64,000 nt of DNA from Actinomadura syzygii (GCF_008085905.1 NZ_VSFF01000002.1:1-64000), one strand, 5' to 3'. Counted from the first letter of the stretch, positions 51,078 through 61,909 are shown. Notes: a model not told the origin generated them from the letters alone. Translations and numbers: made by a program.

Positions 51078-52394
51078 TTACCTAGCGGACCGGTTAGGTC
51101 GATGTGAGGCCGCGTGCCGGACGTGCTTGGCGAGGACGGGACGCCGCGGCCGCTCCGTGCGGAAGTCGGCGGGGCCGAGCGCGCACGCCCGGTAGGCGGC
51201 GAAGTGCTGCCGCAGCCACGCGCGCCGCGCCGTCTCGCTCCACGACGCGAACCGCCGCGCGGCGTCGGTGTCGGGGACGGCGGGCGGCTCGTCGTCGAGG
51301 AGCCACGCGTCGACGAGGGCCCGGTACTCGTTCGGCGGGGCGGCGCAGGTCGTCGCGTCCTTGAGGCTGTCGCTGATCTGCCGGACGGCCCGCGCCGCGA
51401 ACCCGCCGGACAGCTCCTCGTCGAGATGGACGGTCGCCACGCCGCCGTTCACCGCGACCGGCACCCACATCGGCCGCTGCTCCAGCGCCGTGAACGCGCC
51501 CGGCGTCCCGTTCAGCCGCGCGGCGACGGGGGTGGCGGCCGAGACCAGCCGGGGCAGCGCGTCCCGAAGCGCGGGGTGGACGCACACGGTCAGCGGCCAT
51601 TCGCGGCACACCGGCTCGGCGGCCACGGGCGCGACCGTCCCGCCGCCGGTGCGGTGCAGCCCGAGCGTCGCGGTGACCGTCGCGGCCAGCGCCACCACCA
51701 GCGGCAGGACGAGCAGGAACCGCCGCGTCGCCCACATCACGTAGCCGAGGATCAGCGCCGTGGTCAGCCCGGCGGCCCAGGTGACCTGGTCGGCGAGCAC
51801 CTCCGGACGCAGCGCGGTGAACAGCGCGATCCGGTCGAACGCCGCCGGGGGGAGCAGGCTCCACCACGACACGCCGGGGACGCGCGCCGCCGCCCACACC
51901 GCCGTCAGGCCGAGGACGAAGCCCGCCGTCGCCCGGTGCGGGACGAGGCGCCCCGCGAGGTACCCGGCGACGACGTGCAGGACGAGCGACCCCGCCCCGG
52001 CGGCGACGCCCATCGGCTGCGGGTGGCCCGCCTCGTCCTGCGCGAGCGTGACGGCGACGACCACCGCCGTCACCGCGCCGTAGGAGACCAGCGCCGCCGC
52101 CGCGAGCAGCAGCAGGTCGAACAGCACCCCGGTCGCGGGCGAGCGCGCGGTCAGGTCGCGCAGATAGTCGAGCGGGCGTTCGCGGACCGCCGTCCACGCG
52201 GCCAGCGCCGCCGCGACCGGGCCCAGCAGCCGGACGGCGTTGACCAGGGCGACGACCGTGTTGTCCCAGTAGGCGACCGACGGGCACAGCGACAGCGCGG
52301 CCGCCGCCGTCCCGACCACGGTGAGGAGCGGCACCGAGACGAGCAGTGCCGTGCGGCGGGCGTCCAGCCGGAGCACCCGTCCGAGGTCAGACAC
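51078..52394 (-). CDS. ABC-2-like membrane protein with soluble C-terminal domain
   Basis: 438 residues. Six to seven hydrophobic helices occupy residues 15-250, after which a roughly 185-residue soluble domain follows (starting near VCREWPLTVCVHPAL). That tail has a few cysteines and looks extracytoplasmic and peptidase-like in length, but I see no zinc motif. Its start overlaps the ATPase stop by eight bases, so it is probably the permease of that pair. Confidence 0.72.
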   Translation of the reverse strand: MSDLGRVLRLDARRTALLVSVPLLTVVGTAAAALSLCPSVAYWDNTVVALVNAVRLLGPVAAALAAWTAVRERPLDYLRDLTARSPATGVLFDLLLLAAAALVSYGAVTAVVVAVTLAQDEAGHPQPMGVAAGAGSLVLHVVAGYLAGRLVPHRATAGFVLGLTAVWAAARVPGVSWWSLLPPAAFDRIALFTALRPEVLADQVTWAAGLTTALILGYVMWATRRFLLVLPLVVALAATVTATLGLHRTGGGTVAPVAAEPVCREWPLTVCVHPALRDALPRLVSAATPVAARLNGTPGAFTALEQRPMWVPVAVNGGVATVHLDEELSGGFAARAVRQISDSLKDATTCAAPPNEYRALVDAWLLDDEPPAVPDTDAARRFASWSETARRAWLRQHFAAYRACALGPADFRTERPRRPVLAKHVRHAASHRPNRSAR

Positions 52395-53343
52395 CGGTGG
52401 CGCTCCGGGCGGGCGGCCGCCTCACGAGGCGCGGCAGCGTCAGCCGGGGAAAGGACACGTCGGACAGCGTGCGCCGGGCGGCCCGCCGGCGCGGCGGCGC
52501 CGGGCGGCGGTCGGACGCGAGGATGGCCTGCGGCACCGCGGCCCGCGGGTCGGGCACGTCCGCGCCGCGCCGGTCGGCGGCCGACCGGCCGCGCCGCGCG
52601 GCGGCCGAGTGCGTGGGCTGCTCGGTGAGCCGGCCGCGGGCGAGGGTGAGGAGCCGGTCGCACCAGCCGGTCAGCGTCTCGGTGGCGTCGGCGGTGACGA
52701 TCACCGTGGGGGCGAGGGAGCGGAGCACCGGGACGAGTTCCGCCATCGCGGCGGTGAGCGTGTGGCCGCCGGGACCGGCGGGGCCGGTGGGGCCGGTGGG
52801 CCACGGCTCGGCGGCGGCGCACAGCTCGCCGAACGGGTCGTCCAGGAGCACCACGTCCGGCTCGTGGACGCACGCGGCCGCGAGCCCGGCGCGGAGGCGG
52901 ACGTCGGGCGGCAGCAGCGCCAGCTCGGTGCGGGCGGCCTCGGCGAGGTCGAGCCGCCGCGCCACCGAGCGCGCGGCGGACACGCTGGTCCGCTTGTAGT
53001 AGGCGGCGTACTCGACGAACTCGCCGGCCGTCATGTGGTCCGCCCGGGCGAACCGGGCGGGCAGGTAGCCGATGGCGGCGCGCGCGGCGCGCTGCCCGGC
53101 GGCGTTCGTGATGTCGTGTCCGAGAATGTGCAGCGCGCCGGCGTTCGGCCGGCGCAAGGTCGCGAACGTGGCCAGCAGAGTGGATTTACCGGCGCCGGGT
53201 GGTCCGGCAAGGCCGACCACGCCTTCGGGCACCCCGAAGGTCACCGGGCGCAGGAGCCACCGGCCCCCGCGGCGGACACCCATTCCTCGGGCCACGATCA
53301 CGGAGTGCTCCGCGATCACAAGATTCCCCCCATAGCTCGTCAT
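52387..53343 (-). CDS. ABC transporter ATPase with degenerate catalytic motifs
   Basis: 318 residues. Walker A is intact (GPPGAGKST). Other motifs are altered: the Q-loop glutamine is replaced (IGYLPARF), the signature reads LPPDVRLRAGLA instead of LSGGQ, Walker B ends in Asp-Asp (VVLLDDPF) rather than Asp-Glu, and the switch histidine position is Asp (TVIVTADATE). A 60-residue Arg/Pro-rich tail follows. It may bind but hardly hydrolyse ATP. ATG at 53343; the long upstream extension has no support. Confidence 0.8.
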   Translation of the reverse strand: MTSYGGNLVIAEHSVIVARGMGVRRGGRWLLRPVTFGVPEGVVGLAGPPGAGKSTLLATFATLRRPNAGALHILGHDITNAAGQRAARAAIGYLPARFARADHMTAGEFVEYAAYYKRTSVSAARSVARRLDLAEAARTELALLPPDVRLRAGLAAACVHEPDVVLLDDPFGELCAAAEPWPTGPTGPAGPGGHTLTAAMAELVPVLRSLAPTVIVTADATETLTGWCDRLLTLARGRLTEQPTHSAAARRGRSAADRRGADVPDPRAAVPQAILASDRRPAPPRRRAARRTLSDVSFPRLTLPRLVRRPPARSATGV

Positions 53344-53757
53344 GCGGTCGCGGCGGCCGGCGCGCGTCCGGCTGCGCGGGTGCGCCGGTGGCCTCGGTCC
53401 CCCAACCCTGCCACTCGGCTCCCGCCGTACCGGGCCTCCGCCTTCGGCGGGCCCGGCGTGCCGGTCGCTTTTGCCGTGCCGCGATGCATCGACAGCGTGA
53501 CTATAACCGGGCTTGGTGATGGCTGTCAGCAATCTTTTTGCCTTTAACGTCGGTCCGCCTGGATTCTTTGCCGACCCCGCCGAATCGGAGAATTAGAAAA
53601 AGGCGGACAATTGCCGAACCGTACCTTTGGCCGGGACGTGCCGGACGTCCCACCACCGCCGACCTGCCACGGCCGACCCTCCACGCCGACCCGCCGCGCG
53701 CTCCGCTCCCAGCGGACGGGCGCGCAGGCACGGGCGCTCATGGGGCAGGATGGACCC
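53344..53757. other. 414-base divergent intergenic region
   Basis: Separates the ABC pair (minus) from the thioredoxin-TPR gene (plus). The centre (53520-53630) is AT-rich and holds inverted CGG-A-CAATTG-C-CG-type sequence near 53606. Promoters in both directions are expected, but no gene was supported. Confidence 0.4.
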
Positions 53758-54723
53758 ATGCCTTCTCGGGACTTTTCGTTGCACGGGGCCATCGACCTGG
53801 GGGCGCGCCAGGCGGCCACCAGGAAACAGCAGGAGCGCAGGGCCCAGGGCGGCGCCGCGTCGGCGGGCGCGGGCGGCGCGTCCGGCGCGGCCGGCCAGTA
53901 CGTCGTGGACGTCACCGACGAGACGTTCAACACCGAGGTCGTGGAGCGGTCGCAGTCCGTCCCCGTCCTGGTGGACTTCTGGGCCGAATGGTGCGGGCCG
54001 TGCAAGCAGCTCGGCCCGATCCTGGAGAAGCTCGCCACCGAGGCCGCCGGGAAATGGATCCTGGCCAAGGTCGACATCGACGCCAACCCGCAACTCGGCG
54101 CGTACATGCAACAGATGGGCGTGCGGGGCATCCCGTTCGTCGCGGCGGTCGTCGCCGGGCAGCTGCTGCCCTTCCTGAACGGCGCGGCGCCCGAGCCGCA
54201 GGTCCGCCAGGCCATCGACCAGCTCTTCGAGGCGCTGCGCAAGGAGGGCATCCTGCCGGACGCCCCCGCGGGCGAGGAGCAGGCCGTCGACGCGGCGGGG
54301 GCGCCCGCCCTCGACCCGCTCTCCCAGCAGGCGGAGGACGCCCTGCAGAGCGGCGACCTGGACGCCGCCAGGACCGCGTTCGAGCAGCTGATCGCCCGCG
54401 ACCCCCGCGACGTCCAGGCCAAGCAGGGCCTCGCGGCGGTCGAGCTGAGCCTGCGCGCCCGCGGGCTGGACGCCGAGCGCGTCCTTCGCGAGGCCGCGGA
54501 GAAGCCCGGCGACGTGCAGGCGCAGATCAGCGCGTCCGACGTGGAGATGGTGTACGGACGCCTCGAGGAGGCGTTCGAGCGGCTGCTCAAGGCCGTGCGG
54601 ACCAGCGCGGGCGACGACCGCGACGCCGCGCGCCGGCACCTGCTGTCGCTGTTCGACGTCCTGCCGCCGGACGACCCGCGCATCGCCAAGGCGCGCCGCT
54701 CCCTCCAGTCCGCGCTGTTCTGA
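53758..54723 (+). CDS. thioredoxin-TPR protein (CnoX-like)
   Basis: 321 residues. A flexible Ala/Gly-rich N-terminus of 45 residues is followed by a thioredoxin domain with the redox pair Cys79/Cys82 in WCGPCKQ and a cis-proline in RGIPFVAAV. The C-terminal helical part has TPR repeats (SQQAEDALQSGDLDAARTAF). Family members act as holdases or assist folding under oxidative stress. ATG at 53758. Confidence 0.88.
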   Translation: MPSRDFSLHGAIDLGARQAATRKQQERRAQGGAASAGAGGASGAAGQYVVDVTDETFNTEVVERSQSVPVLVDFWAEWCGPCKQLGPILEKLATEAAGKWILAKVDIDANPQLGAYMQQMGVRGIPFVAAVVAGQLLPFLNGAAPEPQVRQAIDQLFEALRKEGILPDAPAGEEQAVDAAGAPALDPLSQQAEDALQSGDLDAARTAFEQLIARDPRDVQAKQGLAAVELSLRARGLDAERVLREAAEKPGDVQAQISASDVEMVYGRLEEAFERLLKAVRTSAGDDRDAARRHLLSLFDVLPPDDPRIAKARRSLQSALF

Positions 54724-54878
54724 CGGGCTCGCGGCGCGGGCGCGTTCACCGGACGAACAGGCACGACCGCGACACCCGACCGCGCCGCGGAGCGTATGCT
54801 CGGTTGACGCGGCGGGAGCGTGCCGACCGGGGCGTGCTGGCCGCGACGGGGTCACCCCGGAGTAGAGGGAGCAGTTTC

Positions 54879-56282
<1,404 letters not shown>

Positions 56283-56339
56283 CCCCGCTGAGGCGTGACC
56301 CGCGCGAGCCTGAGCCGCGCGGGTCCCCGGTCGTCTCGG

Positions 56340-56960
56340 TCAGTTCTTCTTGGCGAACATCTGGTCGCGGCGGCGCGGCCAGATCCCGCCGTACCAGAAG
56401 ATGATCGCGCCGGTGAGGATGATGCCGACGCCGGTCGCGGCCCGCGCCCAGAGCATGGTGTCCGGGCCGGTGTGCGGCAGGCTGGCCGGCGGCGGGGTCT
56501 TCTTGGACGGCGCGGGCGTCGCCCCCGCCTTCTTGCAGTTCGCCTTGAGCGTCCGGGCCTCGATGCGCTTGTTCGCCCAGTTGACGGTGACGCGGGTGGC
56601 GCGGTCCTCGCGGAGCTTCACGGCGATCGTCCGGGTGGCCTTCGGGCGGAGCTCGCCGGGGATCGCGGCGGTGTCGTCGTTCTTCTCGATCCCGAAGTCC
56701 TCGTTCTGGGTGCCGGTGTTCCGCACGGTGACGTTCACCGTCCGCGCCGGGCAGGACACTGTCCCGATGGAGGCGGACACCGGACGCGCCGGATCGCCGG
56801 TCGGCGTCCCGGACGGCTTCGGCGTCGTCGAGGTCGGCGAGGTGGTGGCGGACGCGGACGGCTCCGAGTCCGGCGACACCGCTCGGACCAGGGCCGGAAT
56901 CGCGATCAGAGCTCCGATCACGAAGAACGCGGCGGCGATGACGACCCTGGGCAACTGCAT
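56340..56960 (-). CDS. LPxTG-type cell-surface protein
   Basis: 206 residues. An N-terminal signal/anchor helix (VVIAAAFFVIGALIAIPAL), a Ser/Thr/Pro-rich linker, an extracellular domain with two cysteines, then LPHTG at about 162-166, a hydrophobic helix and a basic tail. The tail is longer than in classical sortase substrates, so it may stay membrane-bound. Start ATG after GAGGACAG. No sortase is in the window. Confidence 0.78.
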   Translation of the reverse strand: MQLPRVVIAAAFFVIGALIAIPALVRAVSPDSEPSASATTSPTSTTPKPSGTPTGDPARPVSASIGTVSCPARTVNVTVRNTGTQNEDFGIEKNDDTAAIPGELRPKATRTIAVKLREDRATRVTVNWANKRIEARTLKANCKKAGATPAPSKKTPPPASLPHTGPDTMLWARAATGVGIILTGAIIFWYGGIWPRRRDQMFAKKN

Positions 56961-56998
56961 CGCTGTCCTCCCCGGCCCGTAGTTAACACGGGTGGCAG

Positions 56999-57027
56999 AT
57001 GATCCTAGATCATTCTTAACCTAGGTT
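56999..57027. promoter_or_regulatory. two adjacent palindromes in a divergent promoter
   Basis: ATGATC-CTA-GATCAT (56999-57013) and AACCTAGGTT (57018-57027) lie in the AT-rich gap between the LPxTG gene and yqgE. They may be operators for either gene. Confidence 0.35.
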
Positions 57028-57123
57028 CTCGTGGTGCCGATATCCCCATCGATAGGAATGCGTAACAGGCTAACGAGCGGGGGGACGTGCCGCCGGAGGT
57101 CCGCGCAACGCATGATGGAACCC

Positions 57124-57699
57124 ATGGAAGACGGCATCAGGGTAGGGCTGCTGCTGGTGGCGACCCCCCAGCTGGAGGATCCGAACTTCAGGCGCAGTGT
57201 CGTCCTGCTGGTCGAGCACGACATCGACGGCGGCACGCTCGGGGTCGTCCTCAACCGGCCGACCGAGATCCCGGTCGACCGCGTCCTGCCGCCGTGGGCG
57301 GAGCTCGTCACCGGGCCCCCGGTGGTCTTCCAGGGCGGCCCCGTCGCGCTGGAGAACGCGCTCGCCCTGGCCCGTCTCCCGGGAGAGGACGAGCCGCTCG
57401 GCTGGCGCGCGCTGGACGGCGGCGCCGAGGTCGCGCGGGTGGGCCTCGTCGACCTGGAGGCGCCGCCGGGGCTGCTCGCGGCGGAGCTGCTGCAGCTGCG
57501 CGTGTTCGCCGGGTACGCGGGCTGGTCGGCCGGGCAGCTGCGCGCGGAGATCGAGGACGGCTCCTGGTACCTGGTCCCGGCCGAGGCGGGCGACGTCTTC
57601 GCGGGCGACCCGACGCGGCTCTGGCAGAACGTCCTGCGCAGGCAGGGCGGCGACCTGGCGTTCGTCTCCACTTTCCCCGAGGACCCGACGCTGAACTAA
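57124..57699 (+). CDS. YqgE/AlgH family protein
   Basis: 191 residues of the UPF0301 family: GLLLVATPQLEDPNFRRSVVLL, GGTLGVVLNRPTE, VFQGGPV, and FAGYAGWSAGQLRAEIEDGSW. Homologues are linked to stress or transcription in proteobacteria, but the biochemical role is unknown. ATG at 57124; the 1-base-spaced successor is DUF3039. Confidence 0.9.
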   Translation: MEDGIRVGLLLVATPQLEDPNFRRSVVLLVEHDIDGGTLGVVLNRPTEIPVDRVLPPWAELVTGPPVVFQGGPVALENALALARLPGEDEPLGWRALDGGAEVARVGLVDLEAPPGLLAAELLQLRVFAGYAGWSAGQLRAEIEDGSWYLVPAEAGDVFAGDPTRLWQNVLRRQGGDLAFVSTFPEDPTLN

Positions 57700-57709
57700 G
57701 GTGAGCGAC

Positions 57710-57970
57710 GTGAGTACGAAGATCCTGCCCGACGGCGACACCCAGACAGATGTGCGGCCGGACCTCTCGCACGGTGACGGGGACCACGAGCGGTTCGCGC
57801 ACTACGTGAAGAAGGCGAAGATCACCGAGAGTGCCGTGGCCGGCACGCCGGTGATCGCGCTGTGCGGCAAGGTCTGGGTGCCGAACCGGGACCCGAAGAA
57901 GTTCCCCGTCTGCCCGGAGTGCAAGGAGATCTACGAATCCATGCAGCCGGGTCGCGACGGCGACGAGTGA
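57710..57970 (+). CDS. DUF3039 domain protein
   Basis: 86 residues. Conserved core SHGDGDHERFAHYVKK, ALCGKVWVPNRDPKKFPVCPECKEIYE. The cysteines CPEC and the earlier LCGK suggest zinc binding. I use the GTG at 57710 after AAGGTGAG; the GTG at 57701 would add three residues. Probably co-transcribed with yqgE. Confidence 0.88.
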   Translation: MSTKILPDGDTQTDVRPDLSHGDGDHERFAHYVKKAKITESAVAGTPVIALCGKVWVPNRDPKKFPVCPECKEIYESMQPGRDGDE

Positions 57971-58069
57971 CCTGACCTGGGGCTGATCTGATCGGACCGG
58001 CCGCCGCTCGGCGGCCGGCGTTCCGCGCCGGGCGGGGGGCCCGGCGCGCACAATTTCACGGGGGATGAA

Positions 58070-59119
58070 TTGCGGCGGCTCGCCGGGATTTCGTTGTGCG
58101 CACTGTTGGTTACGGTGTGTGGCGCATCAGGCGCGATGGGTGACAGAGCGCGGGTCAGGGCCGTTCCGGCCTCCGCGCGGGGCGACGGGTGCGATCGGGG
58201 GAGCGCGGCCCGCAGGGCCCGGCCGGGCGACCGGGCCGATCTCGGCGGCGAGCAGTCCGCCGCGCTGCTCGCCGAGCTACGGCGGGCGCTCCTCGGCCGG
58301 TTCGGGACGTCCGACGAGCAGCGGCTCGACATGTCGCTGCGCAGGGCACGGCTGGTGGTGCCGGTGCGGTTCCATGTCGTCCACAGCGGGAGCAGGGGAC
58401 GGGTGCCCGCGTCGGTCGTCCGGCGCCAGGTCTCCACGCTGAACGCCGCCTACGGAGGACGCAGGGGCGGCGCCGACACCGGCGTCCGGTTCCGCCTCGC
58501 GAGCGCCGACTGGACGAACGCCTCCGACTGGTTCAACGACCCGCAGGAGTACGAGGGGGCGATGAAGAAGCGGCTGCGGAGGGGCGGGCGCGGCACCCTC
58601 AACGTCTTCACCGCCGCCGTGGGAACGGACGTGCTCGGGTTCTCCACGTTCCCGCAGTGGTACCGCAAGCACCCGAGGCTCGACGGCGTCGTCATCGACT
58701 ACCGCGCGCTGCCGAAGAACGCGGACGGGCCGTTCGACCGGGGCTACACGGCCGTCCACGAGATCGGGCACTGGCTCGGCCTGCTGCACACGTTCCAGGG
58801 CGGCTGCGTCCCGCCGGGGGACGGCGTGGCCGACACACCGTACGAGGCCGAACCGGCGGAGGGCTGCCCGACATACCGCGACACGTGCGCGCAGCGCGGC
58901 CGCGACCCGGTGCACAACTTCATGGACTACGGCCACGACACCTGCATGCGGGAGTTCACCGCAGGTCAGGGCCGCCGGATCCGCGCGGCGTGGGCCGCGT
59001 ACCGGTCCGGGCGGCGCGGCCACCGGCACGCCGATCCGGCCGCGCGGCGGGCGGATCGCGGTGTGGATCTCGGCACACGTGCGCCCGGAGAGGTCCGATC
59101 TGTCGGCGGGTCTCGGTAG
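58070..59119 (+). CDS. secreted pappalysin-like (M43) metalloprotease
   Basis: 349 residues. A signal peptide (RRLAGISLCALLVTVCGASG) and a pro-region precede the catalytic domain. The zinc motif is HEIGHWLGLLHTF, with the Met-turn in NFMDYGHD. Cysteine pairs in GGCVPPGDGVADTP, CPTYRDTC and HDTCMREF fit the M43 cytophagalysin fold. Start TTG at 58070 after GGGGG. The helicase gene follows within a few bases. Confidence 0.88.
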   Translation: MRRLAGISLCALLVTVCGASGAMGDRARVRAVPASARGDGCDRGSAARRARPGDRADLGGEQSAALLAELRRALLGRFGTSDEQRLDMSLRRARLVVPVRFHVVHSGSRGRVPASVVRRQVSTLNAAYGGRRGGADTGVRFRLASADWTNASDWFNDPQEYEGAMKKRLRRGGRGTLNVFTAAVGTDVLGFSTFPQWYRKHPRLDGVVIDYRALPKNADGPFDRGYTAVHEIGHWLGLLHTFQGGCVPPGDGVADTPYEAEPAEGCPTYRDTCAQRGRDPVHNFMDYGHDTCMREFTAGQGRRIRAAWAAYRSGRRGHRHADPAARRADRGVDLGTRAPGEVRSVGGSR

Positions 59120-59125
59120 CCTTCG

Positions 59126-60910
59126 ATGACCGTGAGCACCTTCGCAGCGTCGAGCATGCCTCCCGCCTTCCCCGAGCGGGCCGCCTGGGGGACGGCGTCG
59201 TCCCTGCGCGCCTGGCAGCAGCAGGCTTTGGAGGCCTACTTCGGGAGGGACGGGCGGCAGCCCGGCCCGCGAGACTTCCTCACGGTCGCCACGCCCGGCG
59301 CCGGGAAGACGACGTTCGCGCTCCGGCTCGCCCGCGAGCTGATGGAGCGCCGCGTCGTCTCGGCGATCACGATCGTCTGCCCGACCGAGCACCTGAAGCG
59401 GCAGTGGGCCGAGTCGGCGGCCCGCGTCGGCATCAAGATCAACCCGGAGTACCAGAACGGCGACGGGCCGGTCGGCAAGGACTTCCACGGCATCGCGGTC
59501 ACCTACGCCACGGTGGCGGCGCGGCCGGCCCTGCACCGCAACCGCACCGAGTCCCGCAAGTCGCTGGTCATCTTCGACGAGGTGCACCACGCGGGCGACG
59601 GGCTGTCCTGGGGCGACGCCGTCCGGGAGGCGTTCGAGCCCGCGACGCGGCGGCTCGGGCTGTCCGGCACGCCGTTCCGCACCGACATCAACCCGATCCC
59701 GTTCGTCCAGTACGACGAGGGGCCGGACGGCGTCCGCCGCAGCCGCGCCGACTACACCTACGGGTACGGCCCGGCGCTCGCGGACGGCGTCGTCCGGCCG
59801 GTGATCTTCCTGGCGTACGCGGGCGAGATGCGCTGGCGCACCCGCGCCGGCGACGAGATCACCGCGACCCTCGGCGAGCCCCTCACCCAGGACCAGACCG
59901 CCCAGGCGTGGCGCGCCGCGCTCGACCCGAAGGGCGACTGGATCGGGCAGGTGCTCGCCGCCGCCGACCGCCGCCTCACCGAGCTGCGCCGCGTCATCCC
60001 GGACGCGGGCGGCCTCGTCATCGCCACCGACCACGAGACCGCCCGCGCCTACGCCAAGATGCTGCGCGCCGTCACCGGGCAGGGCGCGACGATCGTGCTG
60101 TCGGACGACCCGTCCGCGTCCAAGAAGATCAAGGCGTTCGGCGAGACCGACGACCGGTGGATGGTCGCCGTCCGGATGGTGTCGGAGGGCGTCGACATCC
60201 CGCGGCTGTGCGTCGGCGTGTACGCGACGTCCACCAGCACGCCGCTGTTCTTCGCGCAGGCCATCGGGCGTTTCGTCCGCGCCCGCAAGCGCGGCGAGAC
60301 GGCCTCGGTGTTCCTGCCGTCGGTGCCGACGCTGATGGGGCACGCCGCCGAGATGGAGACCGAGCGCGACCACGTGCTCGACCGTCCCGTCCGCGAGGAC
60401 GGCCTCGACGACGACCTCCTCGCCGAGGCCAACCGGCAGCAGGACACCCCGGACGCGGTGGGGGAGGAGCTGCCGTTCGAGACGGTCGAGGCGTCCGCGA
60501 CGTTCGACCGCGTCCTCTACGACGGCGGCGAGTTCGGCATGCACGCCCAGCCCGGCTCGGCCGAGGAGGAGGAGTACCTCGGCATCCCCGGCCTGCTGGA
60601 GCCCGAACAGGTGTCGGCGCTGCTGCGCAAGCGGCAGGCCGACCAGATCGCCAACGAGCGGCGCCGCAAGACCGGCGACCCGCGGGAGGACCGCGCCGAC
60701 CGCACCGCCGCCGAAGACCTCGCGGCCCTGCGCCGCGAGCTGAACGGCCTGGTCAACGCCTGGAACCACCGCACCGGGCAACCACAGGGCGTCATCTACA
60801 ACGAGTTGCAGCGCACCTGCGGCGGCCCCGCCGTCGCCCAGGCCAGCGCCGCCGACATCCGCAAACGCATCACCAAGATCCGAGACTGGGCCGCCAAACG
60901 CCGCCACTAG
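59126..60910 (+). CDS. DEAD/DEAH box superfamily 2 helicase
   Basis: 594 residues. Walker A is ATPGAGKTTFA, motif II is DEVHH at 151-155, motif III SGTPFR, and motif VI QAIGRFVRARK. A basic C-terminal stretch (RKRQADQIANERRRK) follows the RecA domains. It resembles actinobacterial helicases of unknown target rather than UvrB or RecG. ATG at 59126. It is convergent with the gene at 60915, with only four bases between. Confidence 0.87.
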   Translation: MTVSTFAASSMPPAFPERAAWGTASSLRAWQQQALEAYFGRDGRQPGPRDFLTVATPGAGKTTFALRLARELMERRVVSAITIVCPTEHLKRQWAESAARVGIKINPEYQNGDGPVGKDFHGIAVTYATVAARPALHRNRTESRKSLVIFDEVHHAGDGLSWGDAVREAFEPATRRLGLSGTPFRTDINPIPFVQYDEGPDGVRRSRADYTYGYGPALADGVVRPVIFLAYAGEMRWRTRAGDEITATLGEPLTQDQTAQAWRAALDPKGDWIGQVLAAADRRLTELRRVIPDAGGLVIATDHETARAYAKMLRAVTGQGATIVLSDDPSASKKIKAFGETDDRWMVAVRMVSEGVDIPRLCVGVYATSTSTPLFFAQAIGRFVRARKRGETASVFLPSVPTLMGHAAEMETERDHVLDRPVREDGLDDDLLAEANRQQDTPDAVGEELPFETVEASATFDRVLYDGGEFGMHAQPGSAEEEEYLGIPGLLEPEQVSALLRKRQADQIANERRRKTGDPREDRADRTAAEDLAALRRELNGLVNAWNHRTGQPQGVIYNELQRTCGGPAVAQASAADIRKRITKIRDWAAKRRH

Positions 60911-60914
60911 GGGC

Positions 60915-61415
60915 TCAGGTGTCGACCCGTCGCAGCGCGGCCTTGACCGTCACGAGGGCGTCGGTCGGGTGGTCGGCCTCACAGATCCAGGAGACCCCTT
61001 CCGCCCACGCCAACCACAGGCGGTTGTCATCGTCGGGCCGTTCCCTGCACTCGACCACCACGCCCCAGGGGTCCGGGCCGTCCGTGGCCCGGAGACGCCC
61101 GTCCACGACGTCGGCGGTGTACCCGTGCCCGCGCAGCAGGCTCGCCAGTCCGCCGAGGTGCACGGCCCCGCGTGGGTCTGAGGCCAGGGCCGTGCTTCCC
61201 CGCCTGATCACGTCCGCGAGCTTGCGCGCGGTGTCGGGGTTGCAGGGTCCGAGGTCCACGAGCGCGTAGCAGCCGAAGACGGGGCCGACGTCCACCCGAA
61301 GTGAGGTGAGCACGATGCCCGCCCCCTCAAGCGCTCCCCGCAGCGCGTCCAATGCGGCCCGCGACTCATCGAGGGGACTCGCTTCCTCTCGCTGATCTAT
61401 GGTTTTCTCCGCCAT
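60915..61415 (-). CDS. unknown protein, XRE-module gene 2
   Basis: 166 residues, no family recognised. An acidic N-terminus, a helical stretch (SRAALDALRGALEGAGIVLTSL) and a compact alpha/beta part (LVDLGPCNPDTARKLADVI, WGVVVECRERPDDDN). The ATG is preceded by an excellent GGAGGTAA site. It starts 20 bases after the stop of the gene at 61436, so both are one operon, divergent from the XRE regulator. Confidence 0.7.
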   Translation of the reverse strand: MAEKTIDQREEASPLDESRAALDALRGALEGAGIVLTSLRVDVGPVFGCYALVDLGPCNPDTARKLADVIRRGSTALASDPRGAVHLGGLASLLRGHGYTADVVDGRLRATDGPDPWGVVVECRERPDDDNRLWLAWAEGVSWICEADHPTDALVTVKAALRRVDT

Positions 61416-61435
61416 TCTGATTACCTCCTGCCTTT

Positions 61436-61822
61436 TCAGGCGCGCATCGCCTGTTTGATCGCCAATGCCGCTCCGGGGCAATTGCGAGCCGGAGCGAACC
61501 GGGACATGTCGGGAGTGGCAAACCACCACGAACCCCGCCAATAAACGCACCCGACCGTGAGTGACGATGTTCCGTCCACGCGGGTGATGCTCAACACCGG
61601 GTATCCGTTGTCGTCGGCGATGACCGCCGCGATTTCCCGCGCGTCGGAAAGCTCCACTTGGAGCGCGCGGAAGAACGCCAGCCGTTCCCCGTGCACGGAC
61701 TCAAGGACGGCGAGCAGCGAAGAAGCCACCCGGGGCGCCATCCCCGGACGCGCGGGCGGCACCCGGTACGCAGCTCCGGCAGGTTCTCCTGACACTTGTT
61801 TGTGCATCGTGTGGTGGCCCAT
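61436..61822 (-). CDS. unknown protein, XRE-module gene 1
   Basis: 128 residues, unrecognised. The middle has LLAVLESVHGERLAFFRALQ and AREIAAVIADDNGYPVLSI, the end LTVGCVYWRGSWWFATPDM. The ATG at 61822 follows GAGGTGAT; an upstream extension to 61921 has no support. Divergent from the XRE regulator, sharing the operator region. Confidence 0.7.
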   Translation of the reverse strand: MGHHTMHKQVSGEPAGAAYRVPPARPGMAPRVASSLLAVLESVHGERLAFFRALQVELSDAREIAAVIADDNGYPVLSITRVDGTSSLTVGCVYWRGSWWFATPDMSRFAPARNCPGAALAIKQAMRA

Positions 61823-61899
61823 GCCGAATATCACCTCGCCGGTCAGATGTTTATGTCGAACGCCACACAGGATGCGCCGCCACAAGGTAAGTTCGCTAC

Positions 61900-61909
61900 G
61901 TTCATGAAC
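61900..61909. promoter_or_regulatory. palindrome in the XRE divergent promoter
   Basis: GTTCATGAAC is a perfect 10-bp palindrome; TTCGCTACGTTC just upstream adds a partial repeat. It is about 30 bases before the XRE start and about 80 bases from the divergent gene, suited to control both. Confidence 0.45.

Noticed and set aside
53538..54878. Upstream extension of the malic enzyme frame
   Set aside because: It runs through the thioredoxin-TPR gene in a different frame and is Arg/Pro-rich; the GTG at 54879 starts the ACT domain.
58189..61269. A 1026-codon plus-strand frame over the metalloprotease and helicase
   Set aside because: Shadow of two real genes in another frame; its product is Arg/Pro-rich without motifs.
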